A program made the position numbers and the translations under genes. Shown here piece after piece: positions 36,000-45,594 of a stretch of 64,000 bases of DNA (the first letter of the stretch is position 1; the number at the start of each line of letters is the position of its first letter). Under the pieces are notes generated by a model. The model was not told the DNA's origin, ran no database searches, and saw nothing but the letters and a program-made list of their open reading frames with translations. The stretch is taken from NCBI RefSeq assembly GCF_002368115.1, contig NZ_AP018316.1, positions 841,568 to 905,567 of the forward strand, read 5' to 3'. Origin of the DNA: Dolichospermum compactum NIES-806 (GTDB lineage: Bacteria > Cyanobacteriota > Cyanobacteriia > Cyanobacteriales > Nostocaceae).

Positions 36000-36743
36000 T
36001 TAAGTCCATTCTGCTAGTGCTTGAGTTTCGGCTTGGATTAAGCTGGTTGCTAAGTTATTCCAATCTATTTCAGCGGCAGGTTGATTGACTACTAATTGAC
36101 CTTGCTGAAGATGTAAGAGGTGGGTACAAAATGCTTGAGCTAAATCTATTTGGCGATTTACCATCAAAATTGCCGAGGAAGGTGGTTGATTTAGGTGGGT
36201 GATTACATTCATTAAGTGAGTGGATGTGGGAGTGTCTAAGGCTGATGTAGGCTCATCTAGAAGTAAAATCTGGGGTTCGGTAACTAGGGCGCGAGCGATC
36301 GCAATTAACTGTCTTTGTCCAGCAGCAAGTTGCACCTCAGTTCGTCCTAACCATTGTTCAGGAATTTGCAGTTGTTCTTGCCAATAACTGACTTTTTCCT
36401 GAATCTTTTGCTTTGGTAGACCGCGCAGAACTAAAGGATAAGCCAAGGCTTCCCCAACTGTCATCCCCAATAACTTAGATTCTTGCTGGACAAGCATTAC
36501 CTGTTGACGGAGTTGGATAACGGGAATTTGCCGATATTCTTGATTTTGAAGATAAATTCTGCCGCTAGTGGTTTCACTTAAGCGGTTAATGAGGCGTAAT
36601 AAAGAAGTTTTCCCAGCACCAGATTCACCAACTATAACTAAGCGATCGCCCGGTGATACCCTAAAGGAAATATCCTGTAAAATTGGGTATTGATGCTGAT
36701 GTTGTAACCGCCGATAAAAATTAACAGATTCTAGCCTCAGCAT
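36000..36743 (-). CDS. ABC transporter ATP-binding protein, orphan
   Basis: A 247-residue ABC ATPase. Walker A GESGAGKTSLLRL (about 39-51), Q-loop MLVQQESKLLG, Walker B ILLLDEPTSALD (about 157-168). The signature motif reads LAAGQRQLIAIARAL instead of LSGGQ, an uncommon substitution. Overall order resembles the FetA/YbbL group of metal-export ATPases, but no membrane partner (FetB-like) adjoins it, so the transporter it energises must be elsewhere. Confidence 0.85.
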   Translation of the reverse strand: MLRLESVNFYRRLQHQHQYPILQDISFRVSPGDRLVIVGESGAGKTSLLRLINRLSETTSGRIYLQNQEYRQIPVIQLRQQVMLVQQESKLLGMTVGEALAYPLVLRGLPKQKIQEKVSYWQEQLQIPEQWLGRTEVQLAAGQRQLIAIARALVTEPQILLLDEPTSALDTPTSTHLMNVITHLNQPPSSAILMVNRQIDLAQAFCTHLLHLQQGQLVVNQPAAEIDWNNLATSLIQAETQALAEWT

Positions 36744-36941
36744 AGGTAATAGGTGACAATTAACAACTAATAATTATTCTGATATCATGGCGACTTGTGA
36801 TTAAAAAGATACAAATTTTGCATACTTTAAAACCTATCCTCATCTTATTGAAAATAACTAATTACCAATACTGATATAGCAAGTACCAAGGCGGTTAGGA
36901 TATCAATAAATGGTCAAGTTCTTGCTACCAAAGAGGTTTTA

Positions 36942-36976
<35 letters not shown>

Positions 36977-37077
36977 ATATCTGACAATATTTAAGCAGAA
37001 TCAAAAACCCTTGTCATAATAGATGGGAGTTATATAACCCAATTAATTATTTGCTTATTTAAGACTGAAAAAACCCT

Positions 37078-38625
37078 ATGTTAGCAGGAACAATTTTGCA
37101 GAATGGAAAATATACCATCCTCCAGGAGATAGGGCGGGGCGGATTTGGTGTTACCTTCAAAGCTATGCACCACTATTTAAATCAAGAAGTGGTGATGAAA
37201 ACTATCAATGAAAGGTTGCGGCAACATCCCGATTTTCCCAAATTTCAGCGCCAGTTTCAAGATGAAGCCAGGAGATTAGCCGCTTGTGTTCATCCTCATA
37301 TTGTCCGAGTCAGTGACTTTTTTGAAGAAGACAGTTTACCTTACATGGTAATGGAATATGTTCGTGGAGACACTTTAGGTACAGCATTTGTTTTACCAGG
37401 AATCCCCTTACCAGAAGCTACAGCCATTCATTATATCCGCCAAATAGGTGCAGCCTTACAAGTGGTGCATAATAACGGGTTGCTGCACCGAGATATTAAA
37501 CCAGATAATATTATTTTGCGTCAAGGAACTCAGGAAGTAGTGCTAATTGATTTTGGCATTGCTAGAGAATTTAATAATGGGGCAAAGCAGACACACACAG
37601 GTTTAGTCAGTGAGGGATATGCACCCATTGAACAGTATTTAACCCAAGCACCACGCACAGCAGCTACGGATGTTTATGGGTTGGCAGCAACTTTATATGC
37701 ACTTCTAACAGCACAAGTTCCCATACCTGCATTATTGCGTGATCGAGAACAAATGCCTTCTCCCCGTGAATTACAACCTCATCTGAGTGCGGCTGTTAAT
37801 CAAGCAGTTAACCGAGGAATGGCTGTAGAACCACAATTTCGCCCCACCACAGTAGCAGAATGGCTGCAACTTTTACCAGAAAATAGGCTGGCTGTCACAT
37901 CACCAAGTTTACCGACTCAAGCAATCCCTACTATTAATTTATCAGATTTACAATCAGAATATTCATCTAAAAAAGCTACTTTTCATCCCCTTTCGACACC
38001 ATCAAAAATCGCCAACATTGGCAAAAAAACAGGTGTATCGAAGGGAATTATTAGCATTAGTATTGCTTTGGTTGCAGCGACCGCAGGTTTTAGCATGACG
38101 CGGATATTATCAAAACCCAATTTACAATCATCACCGAAACCATCTTTTGCACAATCTACTTATGAACCTATTCCACCTAAACCTGTTGTGGAAATATCAC
38201 CATCATCTCCAAATCAAAAACTTCAAAATTCCTCATTCAATCAATCTGTACCCTTACCTCGTTTGCGGAGAAAACCTAAAAATCTTCGCGTTTCTCCAGA
38301 ACCAACTCCTACCAGCAATTCTCAAGAAAAAGCACCTGAGAATCACAACTCTCAACCCACTCCAACTCCCGAAAATACAACAAAGAAATCAATACCAGTT
38401 GTGACTCCCTCACCATCCTTAATGGATACCCTGCGCGATTCTAAAGAATCCCAAAAAGCTTCTCCACCTCCAGAAAATACAGCACCAGAACCTCGTCCTG
38501 TAGTGACTCCACCCCAGGAATCTCAACCAGAAAGTTCTGCAGGTGTGGTAGTTCCCACTGTGGAAACCAACCCAAACCCAGCGTCGGAAATTCAGCAACA
38601 AAAGGAAGAAAAGCCGCAGTCATAA
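37078..38625 (+). CDS. Serine/threonine protein kinase, membrane-anchored
   Basis: A 515-residue Hanks-type kinase. Gly-rich loop IGRGGFGVTFKAMH (about 18-31), catalytic Lys in EVVMKTI (~41), LLHRDIKPDNIIL (catalytic Asp ~140), DFGIAREF (~158) and the cyanobacterial activation segment SEGYAPIEQY. After the kinase domain (to ~275) come a linker, one membrane helix (GIISISIALVAATAGFSMTRIL, about 321-342) and a long Pro/Ser/Glu-rich, probably disordered, periplasmic tail. No dedicated substrate gene nearby; a tRNA-Ser gene follows in the opposite orientation. Confidence 0.93.
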   Translation: MLAGTILQNGKYTILQEIGRGGFGVTFKAMHHYLNQEVVMKTINERLRQHPDFPKFQRQFQDEARRLAACVHPHIVRVSDFFEEDSLPYMVMEYVRGDTLGTAFVLPGIPLPEATAIHYIRQIGAALQVVHNNGLLHRDIKPDNIILRQGTQEVVLIDFGIAREFNNGAKQTHTGLVSEGYAPIEQYLTQAPRTAATDVYGLAATLYALLTAQVPIPALLRDREQMPSPRELQPHLSAAVNQAVNRGMAVEPQFRPTTVAEWLQLLPENRLAVTSPSLPTQAIPTINLSDLQSEYSSKKATFHPLSTPSKIANIGKKTGVSKGIISISIALVAATAGFSMTRILSKPNLQSSPKPSFAQSTYEPIPPKPVVEISPSSPNQKLQNSSFNQSVPLPRLRRKPKNLRVSPEPTPTSNSQEKAPENHNSQPTPTPENTTKKSIPVVTPSPSLMDTLRDSKESQKASPPPENTAPEPRPVVTPPQESQPESSAGVVVPTVETNPNPASEIQQQKEEKPQS

Positions 38626-38636
38626 CACAAATTCAA

Positions 38637-38721
38637 CGGAGAGAGGGGGATTTGAACCCCCGTTGAGTTTCCCCAAAACGCATTTCGAGTGCGTCACCAT
38701 CAACCACTCGGACACCTCTCC
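38637..38721 (-). tRNA. tRNA-Ser (CGA)
   Basis: An 85-nt class II tRNA on the minus strand. Acceptor GGAGAGG pairs with TCTCTCC (one G-U), discriminator G. The D-arm contains GTCCGAGTGGTTGATGG. The anticodon arm is ACGCA-CTCGAAA-TGCGT with anticodon CGA. The long variable arm has TTTTGGGGAAACTCAA and the T-arm is CGGGGGTTCAAATCCCCCT. CCA is not encoded. It reads UCG serine codons. Confidence 0.95.
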
Positions 38722-38881
38722 AAAATCAACTATGAAGTTTTACTTCACTAGTAGCGCCTACGATTATAACACAACAAGATTTAAAATTTCGGTATTCCTA
38801 AATTAAAGTATGAAATTGGAAGATTTAAAATCTCAAACTTTGCGCCTTTGTGTCTTTGCGCGAAACATAAATTCATATCAC

Positions 38882-39577
38882 TTAACTTAATCTTCCATAA
38901 CGTGCTTTCATCGCAGTTTGGGGATGAGATTGATTATATAACCAAGCCCACATTTGATCACCAAAGGAAAAATGCCACCATTCTCTAGGATTGCGTTGAA
39001 ATCCAGCTTTTAACATAACATCTCGTAAGAGTTGACGGTTAGCATCATACTCTTGATGACTATGAGTATAATATTCTGGATGAGAGCGATCGGACATTTC
39101 ATCAATAGGTGAACCCATATCCACAACTTCCCCAAAATCATTGACTAGGGTAATATCCACCGCAGCCCCTGTACTGTGGGGAGGAGGGGCGTTCATATCT
39201 AAACTAGGTACAGCCCAAATTTCATAAACCGCCTTCCATAAATCTTCCCGTTGCTGGGGTGATAATTCCTTTTCAGTCAACCCTCGTTCTCGCAACGCTT
39301 CCCCAAAACTGTAATCTACCATAAACTGCTGCACAGCCACAGGACGATAAGCATCAAATATTTGAATATACCAATTAGGACATAGTAATTGTAAATTATT
39401 TTGTGCCTGAATCAAATTTTCAACAACACTTTGGCGCAAATAATAAGGTGAATGTCCACCATAATTAGCACCTAACTTTTGATAAGGGTGAGGAGACTCC
39501 ACCGCGAACAATTCTAGAGGAACCTTTACTAAAGGTTCACCACATTCAATAATGGGGATTTGGTGATAAGGTCGCAT
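38882..39577 (-). CDS. D-alanyl-D-alanine dipeptidase (VanX/DdpX-like, M15)
   Basis: A 231-residue zinc metallopeptidase of family M15D that hydrolyses D-Ala-D-Ala. Active-site motifs are intact: HSTGAAVDITLV (zinc His and Asp, about 143-154), then REWWHFSFGD (catalytic Glu and zinc His, about 206-215). IFDAYRPVAVQQF carries the Arg that stabilises the transition state. No signal peptide, so cytoplasmic. Likely a peptidoglycan recycling role; no VanH/VanA genes are present, so resistance is not implied. Confidence 0.93.
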   Translation of the reverse strand: MRPYHQIPIIECGEPLVKVPLELFAVESPHPYQKLGANYGGHSPYYLRQSVVENLIQAQNNLQLLCPNWYIQIFDAYRPVAVQQFMVDYSFGEALRERGLTEKELSPQQREDLWKAVYEIWAVPSLDMNAPPPHSTGAAVDITLVNDFGEVVDMGSPIDEMSDRSHPEYYTHSHQEYDANRQLLRDVMLKAGFQRNPREWWHFSFGDQMWAWLYNQSHPQTAMKARYGRLS

Positions 39578-39824
39578 TTTAAGTAGGTTAGCAGTAATGT
39601 TAAAAGGCTGGATTTTTTTATTTATTTTAAATGACTATAAAGTATTATACAACTAAGTACTGTCAGTTCGCTCATTTTCAATAGACAACAGGAATTAAAG
39701 TCTTGAAGAAAAAGGAAGACAGAGATTTTGTTCTCCACAGAGCGAAGGAAGGATTGAAGCGGGAGAGGATTAGGGTATTATCAGGGGAGTTGAGGGGAAG
39801 GGGAATAAAACAGTGGAAATAAGT

Positions 39825-40196
39825 TCAGAGCGAATAGATGTCTAACACCTGGGTTTTTGTGCTGACACGGGTATAGAGAACTCGCTCTTTGTCCGTTGAG
39901 ACTGTTTTGATAAATGCTGATTCTGGATATCTCCGGTGTCCACCAGGGGAACGGATACATTCTATTTTCCCTAAGTCAGCCCATTCTGCCGTTGTCTTAG
40001 GGTGATAACTAAATTGTAAACTTGTTCTGGGGTTAGGTATTTCATCTTGCCGTTCAATACGATTAACCCAAGTATACCCGTATTTCTCACGAATAATGTA
40101 ATCGTAATTTGTATAACCCGGATAGAGAATCGGTTTCAGGCATTTTTTACGGGGTTTATTTTTGATGCAGTGTGAAACTCCAGAATCCAGATTTTA
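39825..40196 (-). pseudogene. Truncated IS607-type serine recombinase (TnpA) remnant
   Basis: A continuous minus-strand frame without a proper start reads ...KTTAEWADLGKIECIRSPGG then HRRYPESAF, the MerR-like recognition helix of IS607-family TnpA. VLYTRVSTKTQ follows, the first strand and catalytic Ser region (YTRVST) of a serine resolvase, but the frame stops ten or so residues later, losing nearly all of the catalytic domain. The upstream residues (about PILYPGYTNYDYIIREKYG) are unassigned. This is a broken transposase gene left of the Hsp70-like pair. The rest of the 778-bp gap 39578-40355 shows nothing else clear. Confidence 0.7.
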
Positions 40197-40355
40197 TAAG
40201 GGTTTGAGAATTTTGGTGAGAAATCCGGGGTATACTACGTTATTTTGAGATTAAATCATTAGACCCTTCTTTCTGAACTTGCCATCAGGTGCAATCTATG
40301 ATACAAAGAGATGGTGTAGGATATTACTTTCATAGTTTGTAGGAGATTAATTGTA

Positions 40356-42086
40356 GTGACCCTTGATAGCAAGAAGATCAAAGTTGTGGCAGCCATTGAC
40401 TTTGGAACATCGCGTTCAGGCTATGCCTATGCCTTTAAAGACGATAAACGGGTTATCGGGCGCTATGAATGGGACAAACAACCCTTTCCGTACATCAAAA
40501 CTTTGACGCAAAGCCTCTATAACGGCGATCGCAAATTGGAAACATGGGGATATGCTGCCTTATCCCGATTAGCGGAACTGCGTCAAGCCAAAAACGCTAA
40601 AGACTACAGCTTTTTTCCTACCTTTAAAATGGCACTGCGAGAAAGCCGTAAACGTACTGATGAAGGTCCCATTGCCACAGCTAACAACGGACAAGAATTT
40701 CCAGTCATTAACCTTGTAGCTGATTACCTCCGTCAACTAGGTGGATTATTGCGTAAAGAACTGGATAATGCTACCAGTGGTGAACTTAAAGATCACGAAA
40801 TTCTTTGGTGTTTAACTATTCCTGCCATTTGGAAGGATGAAGAAAAATCTTTCATGCGTCGTGCTGCTATCAAAGCAGGACTAATTACTGACAGCGATGA
40901 TGATCGGGAGCGCCTGTTACTGGTTCTCGAACCTGAAGCGGCCGCTATTTACTGTCAAGAAAAAGACCAAGCAGAACTAGAAGCTGGTAACCGCTTCATG
41001 GTTATAGATTGTGGTGGTGGTACTGTTGATATTACAGTCCATGAGGTTTCCCCGCATGGTGGTCTAGATGAAGCAACAGAAGGCAGTGGTGGAGCTTATG
41101 GTTCAACCTGTGTGGACAAAGAGTTTCGGGAATACTTGGTCACTAAATTGACGGCTCAAGCCTTGATGAGGTATGAAGAAGAAGACCCAGTTGGATGGTT
41201 AGAACTGATGGCAAACTGGGAACGGAAAAAGTGTGACTTTGACCCTACCACAACAGCCACAACTTATTTTGAAATTCCCAACCGACTCTACAAAATCCTC
41301 TCTAAAGACCATCCCCAGGTATTAGAACAACTTGCTGATGAACAGGAAGGCGATGATGAAAAAGTTCATCTTAGTAAAGAAACCATGCAGGGCTTTTTTG
41401 AGCCTGTATTGGATGGTCTGGTACGAAAAGTAAAAGAACAATTTGTCAGGCTAGATGATCGCGGATGTGACATTCTCTATGTGGTTGGTGGATTTTCTAC
41501 ATCCCCAGTTTTACGTCAACGGATTCAGAAAGAGTTTGGGAGTTGGATTAAGGTTGTTATGCCATCAGATCCGGGTGCTGCTATTGTCCAAGGGGCAGCT
41601 TCATTTGGTATCAATCCAGAAAGCATCCGCTCACGTCGTTCACATCTTACTTATGGTTGTCAAAGTTGTCAACCATTCGATGAAAAGTACGATTGCAATC
41701 AAAAAAGCAACCGACAATATTTAGAAGACCAAGGTGACTGGCATATTTTCAATCGTTTTAGATCTTTTGTATTGGCGGGTGAAAGTGTCGGTGTGAATGA
41801 AGTTGTCACTCATTCCTTCTACCCTGTAACTGCCGATCAAACAGTCATTAACTTTAAATTTTATGCAACGCGGAAACAGAATCCACGCTATGTCGATGAG
41901 TCGGAGATAGAAGAATTAGGTGAATTAGATGTTGATATTTCCTCAACAGTAGGAACACGCGATCGCCCTGTGGAAGTTTCCATGAATTTTGGTAAAACTG
42001 AGATTGCTGTCACAGCTATAGATATCAAAACAGGAAAAACTTACAACACTGCTTTGCGATTTTCTTCTACCTACTCGATTGAATAA
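40356..42086 (+). CDS. Hsp70-like actin-fold ATPase
   Basis: A 576-residue Hsp70/actin-superfamily protein, more like the HSPA12 type than DnaK. GTG start at 40356 with AGGAG upstream. Phosphate-1 loop AAIDFGTSRSGYAYAF (about 12-27), ILWCLTIPAIWKDEEKSFMRRAA (connect 1 region), EPEAAAIYC, phosphate-2 loop MVIDCGGGTVDITVHEV (about 216-232) and adenosine motif ILYVVGGFSTSPVLRQRI (about 372-389). It lacks a canonical DnaK substrate-binding domain; the C-terminal ~140 residues are a beta-rich domain after a Cys-rich patch (CQSCQPFDEKYDC). A coiled-coil gene follows at 12 bp. Client and role unknown. Confidence 0.85.
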   Translation: MTLDSKKIKVVAAIDFGTSRSGYAYAFKDDKRVIGRYEWDKQPFPYIKTLTQSLYNGDRKLETWGYAALSRLAELRQAKNAKDYSFFPTFKMALRESRKRTDEGPIATANNGQEFPVINLVADYLRQLGGLLRKELDNATSGELKDHEILWCLTIPAIWKDEEKSFMRRAAIKAGLITDSDDDRERLLLVLEPEAAAIYCQEKDQAELEAGNRFMVIDCGGGTVDITVHEVSPHGGLDEATEGSGGAYGSTCVDKEFREYLVTKLTAQALMRYEEEDPVGWLELMANWERKKCDFDPTTTATTYFEIPNRLYKILSKDHPQVLEQLADEQEGDDEKVHLSKETMQGFFEPVLDGLVRKVKEQFVRLDDRGCDILYVVGGFSTSPVLRQRIQKEFGSWIKVVMPSDPGAAIVQGAASFGINPESIRSRRSHLTYGCQSCQPFDEKYDCNQKSNRQYLEDQGDWHIFNRFRSFVLAGESVGVNEVVTHSFYPVTADQTVINFKFYATRKQNPRYVDESEIEELGELDVDISSTVGTRDRPVEVSMNFGKTEIAVTAIDIKTGKTYNTALRFSSTYSIE

Positions 42087-42098
42087 GGAAGGTTATAC

Positions 42099-43880
42099 AT
42101 GATGGAATTTCAAGAGACAAATAACTCACAGCCAGAAACAAAAGAACAAGTTGAACAATTTCCAAAAGAGAAAAAAATTGGACTTATAGATCAAGGAAAA
42201 AATACATTAAAAAGTATGCTAGGTATGTCTAGAACAAACGAACAAATATACAACAAACTTCTGCTGGTTTATAACTGGTTATGTGCTATTTACGATGGGC
42301 AACCTGACACACAGTTTGAATATTCAGAGATAAAAGTGGCTTACGAAAATATTCAGCCAGCACTTAATTTAATCAACAGATTATTAGATGATAAAGAGAA
42401 ATTGCGCCAACAACTAACTGAAGAAGAACAAGATAATGAATCGCTAAATCGTGAAAATCGTAAATTAGAGAAAATCTGTCAAGACTGGGATAGAGACTAC
42501 AAATCACTAAATAAAGAACTTGCTAGGATTACCGCAGAGAGAAACAATTTTTCTCTTTTAATAGGAAGGTATCAAGGACAAATTGAAACTCTTCAGAAAG
42601 AATTGAATAATAAAATAAGTAATTACCATCAACAAATTGATAGAAAGAATGAGGAAATTGAAACTCTCAAAAAAGAGAATCAAACGATAGTTCAAAATTT
42701 AGCTGAATTAGAAGCAAGCAAGGGCAGACTTTTAACACAACTAGCATCTGTCAAACAAAATACAGGAACTCATTACGATGGAACAAGCGATCGCCCCCAG
42801 CATCATGTATTGACAGGTGAATATAAAACTCTCAAAGAGCAATATCTTGATCCTTTAGCAAATAGCTTGTTTACATTGATGGCAACAAGCAACCCAGAAC
42901 TCAAGCAACAGCGTCGAGAAAAAGTCAATGATATTAAAGCTGATATCTCGGCTATTGTTCTGATTGGTGGACAGGCAATCATGCGAGGAGAAAACACAAT
43001 TTCAATAGAATTACTATCAGGAATGCTAAATGAAATGCTAAACTTGTTTTCTCAGAAGCTAGGAATATTTGATATACAAGGTCAATTATCACAAGTTTCA
43101 GAACTGCTGACAAAAGCAGCAAATATCGCACAGGGAAAAGTTCAATATCCTGTTCCTGGCAAATGGCAAGAAGACGACTTTAAGCAAACTATAAGAGAAT
43201 TGAGCGATCACCTTTGTCAAAAACTCCACCTTAATTTTACATCTCTAAACCAAGATATTCAAACTGAAATCCAGCAATCAATTAACAACGCTTTAATATT
43301 TCTGCAACGTGCTAACCTTGCAGATCCACCAGCTTTTCTGAGTCTCGAAAGTGAAGGTGTGCCTTTCCATTTCAATTATCACGAAGCCGCAAAAGGGTAC
43401 GATGATGAGGGAAAAATCATTAAAGCAATTTATCCTGTTTATCTTGTCAATTCTGAAGTAAAAGTGAAAGCAATTGTTATCACTGAAACAACAACAACAA
43501 CTGGTCAAAGAAATCCAGATCCTGCACATAATAGTATCAGATATGAAACATTATCCCCAACAGAACCACCATCAAATCCACCTGCATCTGTGACAAAACT
43601 TTCGGAGATTAGTGAAGATGAAAAAGAAAAAATGATTGCCCAGGGAATGCTACAAGGAAAACGTGAAACTCTCATTAAAAATGTGAAAACTAGATGGATT
43701 GATAATGCCGATTATTCATATTATGGTGGTGATAAAGATTCAGATAATGAATTACTAGAAAAGTTAGCAAACATCACCAATATTGAGGTAATTGAACAAT
43801 TGGAAGATGAATTGATTATAATTAAATATTTTGGCTCTCGCGGTACTTTTATGGTGGAAACTCAAATAACTAAAATTTAG
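42099..43880 (+). CDS. Coiled-coil partner of Hsp70-like ATPase
   Basis: A 593-residue protein 12 bp behind the Hsp70-like gene, with GGAAGG upstream of the ATG. Residues ~95-215 form a long coiled coil (EEEQDNESLNRENRKLEKIC, EIETLKKENQTIVQNLAELE). Residues ~230-400 are a helical domain (EYKTLKEQYLDPLANSLFTL, IVLIGGQAIMRGENTISIEL). A C-terminal domain (PVYLVNSEVKVKAIVITET onward) follows. The coiled-coil plus small-domain shape recalls a GrpE-like exchange factor, but no GrpE signature is visible. Forms a two-gene operon; family not recognised. Confidence 0.7.
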   Translation: MMEFQETNNSQPETKEQVEQFPKEKKIGLIDQGKNTLKSMLGMSRTNEQIYNKLLLVYNWLCAIYDGQPDTQFEYSEIKVAYENIQPALNLINRLLDDKEKLRQQLTEEEQDNESLNRENRKLEKICQDWDRDYKSLNKELARITAERNNFSLLIGRYQGQIETLQKELNNKISNYHQQIDRKNEEIETLKKENQTIVQNLAELEASKGRLLTQLASVKQNTGTHYDGTSDRPQHHVLTGEYKTLKEQYLDPLANSLFTLMATSNPELKQQRREKVNDIKADISAIVLIGGQAIMRGENTISIELLSGMLNEMLNLFSQKLGIFDIQGQLSQVSELLTKAANIAQGKVQYPVPGKWQEDDFKQTIRELSDHLCQKLHLNFTSLNQDIQTEIQQSINNALIFLQRANLADPPAFLSLESEGVPFHFNYHEAAKGYDDEGKIIKAIYPVYLVNSEVKVKAIVITETTTTTGQRNPDPAHNSIRYETLSPTEPPSNPPASVTKLSEISEDEKEKMIAQGMLQGKRETLIKNVKTRWIDNADYSYYGGDKDSDNELLEKLANITNIEVIEQLEDELIIIKYFGSRGTFMVETQITKI

Positions 43881-44008
43881 TACCTAAAATTTATATTCAT
43901 TAAGTCTCAGACTTCAATAACAGCAAGAAATTACAAGATTTTAAATATGTTCAGATAGCAATGATGATATAATGATAATTATAAAACACAAAAGTTTTGG
44001 TGATAGCT

Positions 44009-44182
44009 ATGAAATTTTCTGTAGATCAAATTCTCAATCTCCCAGATATGAAAGTGTTAGATTTTCAAGAAATCGAAGGGGCAGGAATAATTATAACAAT
44101 AGAAAAAGCTGTTAATAATTCTACTTGCCCATCCTGTGAAAAAACGGCTCTTGCGTCTCTTTTATGGTGATTGAGGATTGAT
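44009..44182 (+). pseudogene. ISL3-family transposase N-terminal remnant
   Basis: MKFSVDQILNLPDMKVLDFQ then EIEGAGIIITIE and STCPSCEK match the start of ISL3 transposases, including the first CPxC of their zinc ribbon. The frame then loses similarity and stops after 57 codons. Only the 5' end of the element survives. Together with the IS607 remnant at 39825 it brackets the Hsp70/coiled-coil pair. Confidence 0.75.
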
Positions 44183-44255
44183 GATAACAAAATCCTTACG
44201 GGACAAGTTACTTATCAAAGTATCCGTGTAATCCAGTAATCCCTTAAATCCGTGA

Positions 44256-44501
44256 TCACTCTTCATCTTCACAACAAGATTTTGCTTTCGCATCTGGAAC
44301 AGGATCATAACCTCCTGGATGAAAAGGATGACAGCGTAAAATCCGTATAATAGCCATCCAACTACCACGCAATACCCCAAACCGTTCAAGCGCTTGAATC
44401 GCATACATAGAACAAGTAGGTTGAAAGCGACAAGTGGGGGGAAACAGAGGAGAAATCAAGAAGCGATAACCCTTAATTAGCCAAATCAATAATATTTTCA
44501 T
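44256..44501 (-). CDS. yidD: Membrane protein insertion efficiency factor YidD
   Basis: An 81-residue YidD protein from the ATG at 44501 (MKILLIWLIKGYRFLISPLF); an ATG two codons earlier is possible. Family marks: PPTCRFQPTCSMYAIQALE with its paired Cys, then ILRCHPFHPGGYDPVP. YidD assists the YidC insertase at the cytoplasmic membrane face. Usually near rpmH-rnpA-yidC; here it is detached. Confidence 0.95.
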   Translation of the reverse strand: MKILLIWLIKGYRFLISPLFPPTCRFQPTCSMYAIQALERFGVLRGSWMAIIRILRCHPFHPGGYDPVPDAKAKSCCEDEE

Positions 44502-44552
44502 ATCCAAAGCTCATAAAGTAGAATTAAAGTTAAAAATACCTCTATTCTCTCA

Positions 44553-45260
44553 TTGTTTAACACATTCCTCAGCTTAGAAACCCTTTCCCCATTGTCGCTG
44601 CAAATTGCCCCCGCTGCGGCTTGGGTAGGATTAATTATCTGCATTGCTTGGGTAGTTAGTCGTTTTACTGATAGCGAACCAGAAATCATTCGTAAAATCG
44701 TGCATATTGGCACAGGTAACGTTATTTTAATTGCTTGGTGGTTAGATATTCCCCCTTATGTGGGAATTACATCTGCAATTTTTGCGGCTATTATCACCTT
44801 ATTATCTTATCAATTCCCCATTCTTCCTGGTATTAATAGCGTCGGTCGTCAAAGTTTAGGAACATTTTTCTATGCTGTGAGTATAGGTGTTTTAGTGGGT
44901 ATTTTTTGGTATTTACACCAACCAGAATATGCAGTTTTAGGAATTATGACTATGGCTTGGGGAGATGGATTGGCTGCTTTAATTGGGAAACGCTTTGGCA
45001 AACATAAATATATAGTTTTTGGTTCTCAAAAAAGCTGGGAAGGTTCTTTAACAGTTACTTTAATTAGTTATTTGATTTGTGTAACTCTTTTACTGGTTAC
45101 TCAAGGTAATATTTGGCAAACTTGGATAGTTTCCTTAATTGTCGCCGTAATTGCAACTATTTTAGAGGCATTTTCTTTTTTGGGCATAGATAATTTAACA
45201 GTTTCTATCGGTAGTGCTACCTGTGCTTATCTATTAAATCAGCTACTCTCTCGTTACTGA
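44553..45260 (+). CDS. Phytol/dolichol kinase family protein (SEC59/VTE5-like)
   Basis: A 235-residue integral membrane kinase with about seven helices, using a TTG start at 44553. Motifs: RKIVHIGTGNVILIAWWL (about 46-63), MTMAWGDGLAALIGKRFGKH (about 131-150) and KSWEGSLTVTLISYL (about 158-172), the conserved cytidylyltransferase/DGK1-VTE5 set. In cyanobacteria this family phosphorylates phytol from chlorophyll turnover for tocopherol or chlorophyll re-synthesis. Substrate inferred from family. Confidence 0.87.
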   Translation: MFNTFLSLETLSPLSLQIAPAAAWVGLIICIAWVVSRFTDSEPEIIRKIVHIGTGNVILIAWWLDIPPYVGITSAIFAAIITLLSYQFPILPGINSVGRQSLGTFFYAVSIGVLVGIFWYLHQPEYAVLGIMTMAWGDGLAALIGKRFGKHKYIVFGSQKSWEGSLTVTLISYLICVTLLLVTQGNIWQTWIVSLIVAVIATILEAFSFLGIDNLTVSIGSATCAYLLNQLLSRY

Positions 45261-45594
45261 ATAATTCCTGATATAGAAAAATGATTTTTCTAAAATTAGA
45301 GATATCTAAAAACATAGATATTTAATTCTCTGTTGAGTAGAAATCCGAATAAATTCATATATTCAGAGTTTTCTGTAAAAACAACAAATATACATTGTGC
45401 AGATTTTATGTGAGCTAGGATTAATCTTTTAATAATACTATTCTAGTAATTAAAAACTATTTTGTCTCTACTTTTAGAGGTAAATTTGCAAACTTTGTTT
45501 TCTACCCGTAGGTTTATGAATTCTTAGGCAATAATGCTTATAGTTGAGTTGTTAGGTGATGGAACGCCTAATTACGTAAGTGAGGCTAATAATT

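Noticed and set aside
38882..39577. Vancomycin-resistance cluster
   Set aside because: Only a VanX-like dipeptidase is present; no VanH or VanA/D-Ala-D-Lac ligase nearby, so a peptidoglycan recycling role is more likely.
44162..44404. Minus-strand ORF overlapping yidD
   Set aside because: Shadow of yidD in another frame; yidD has clear family motifs.
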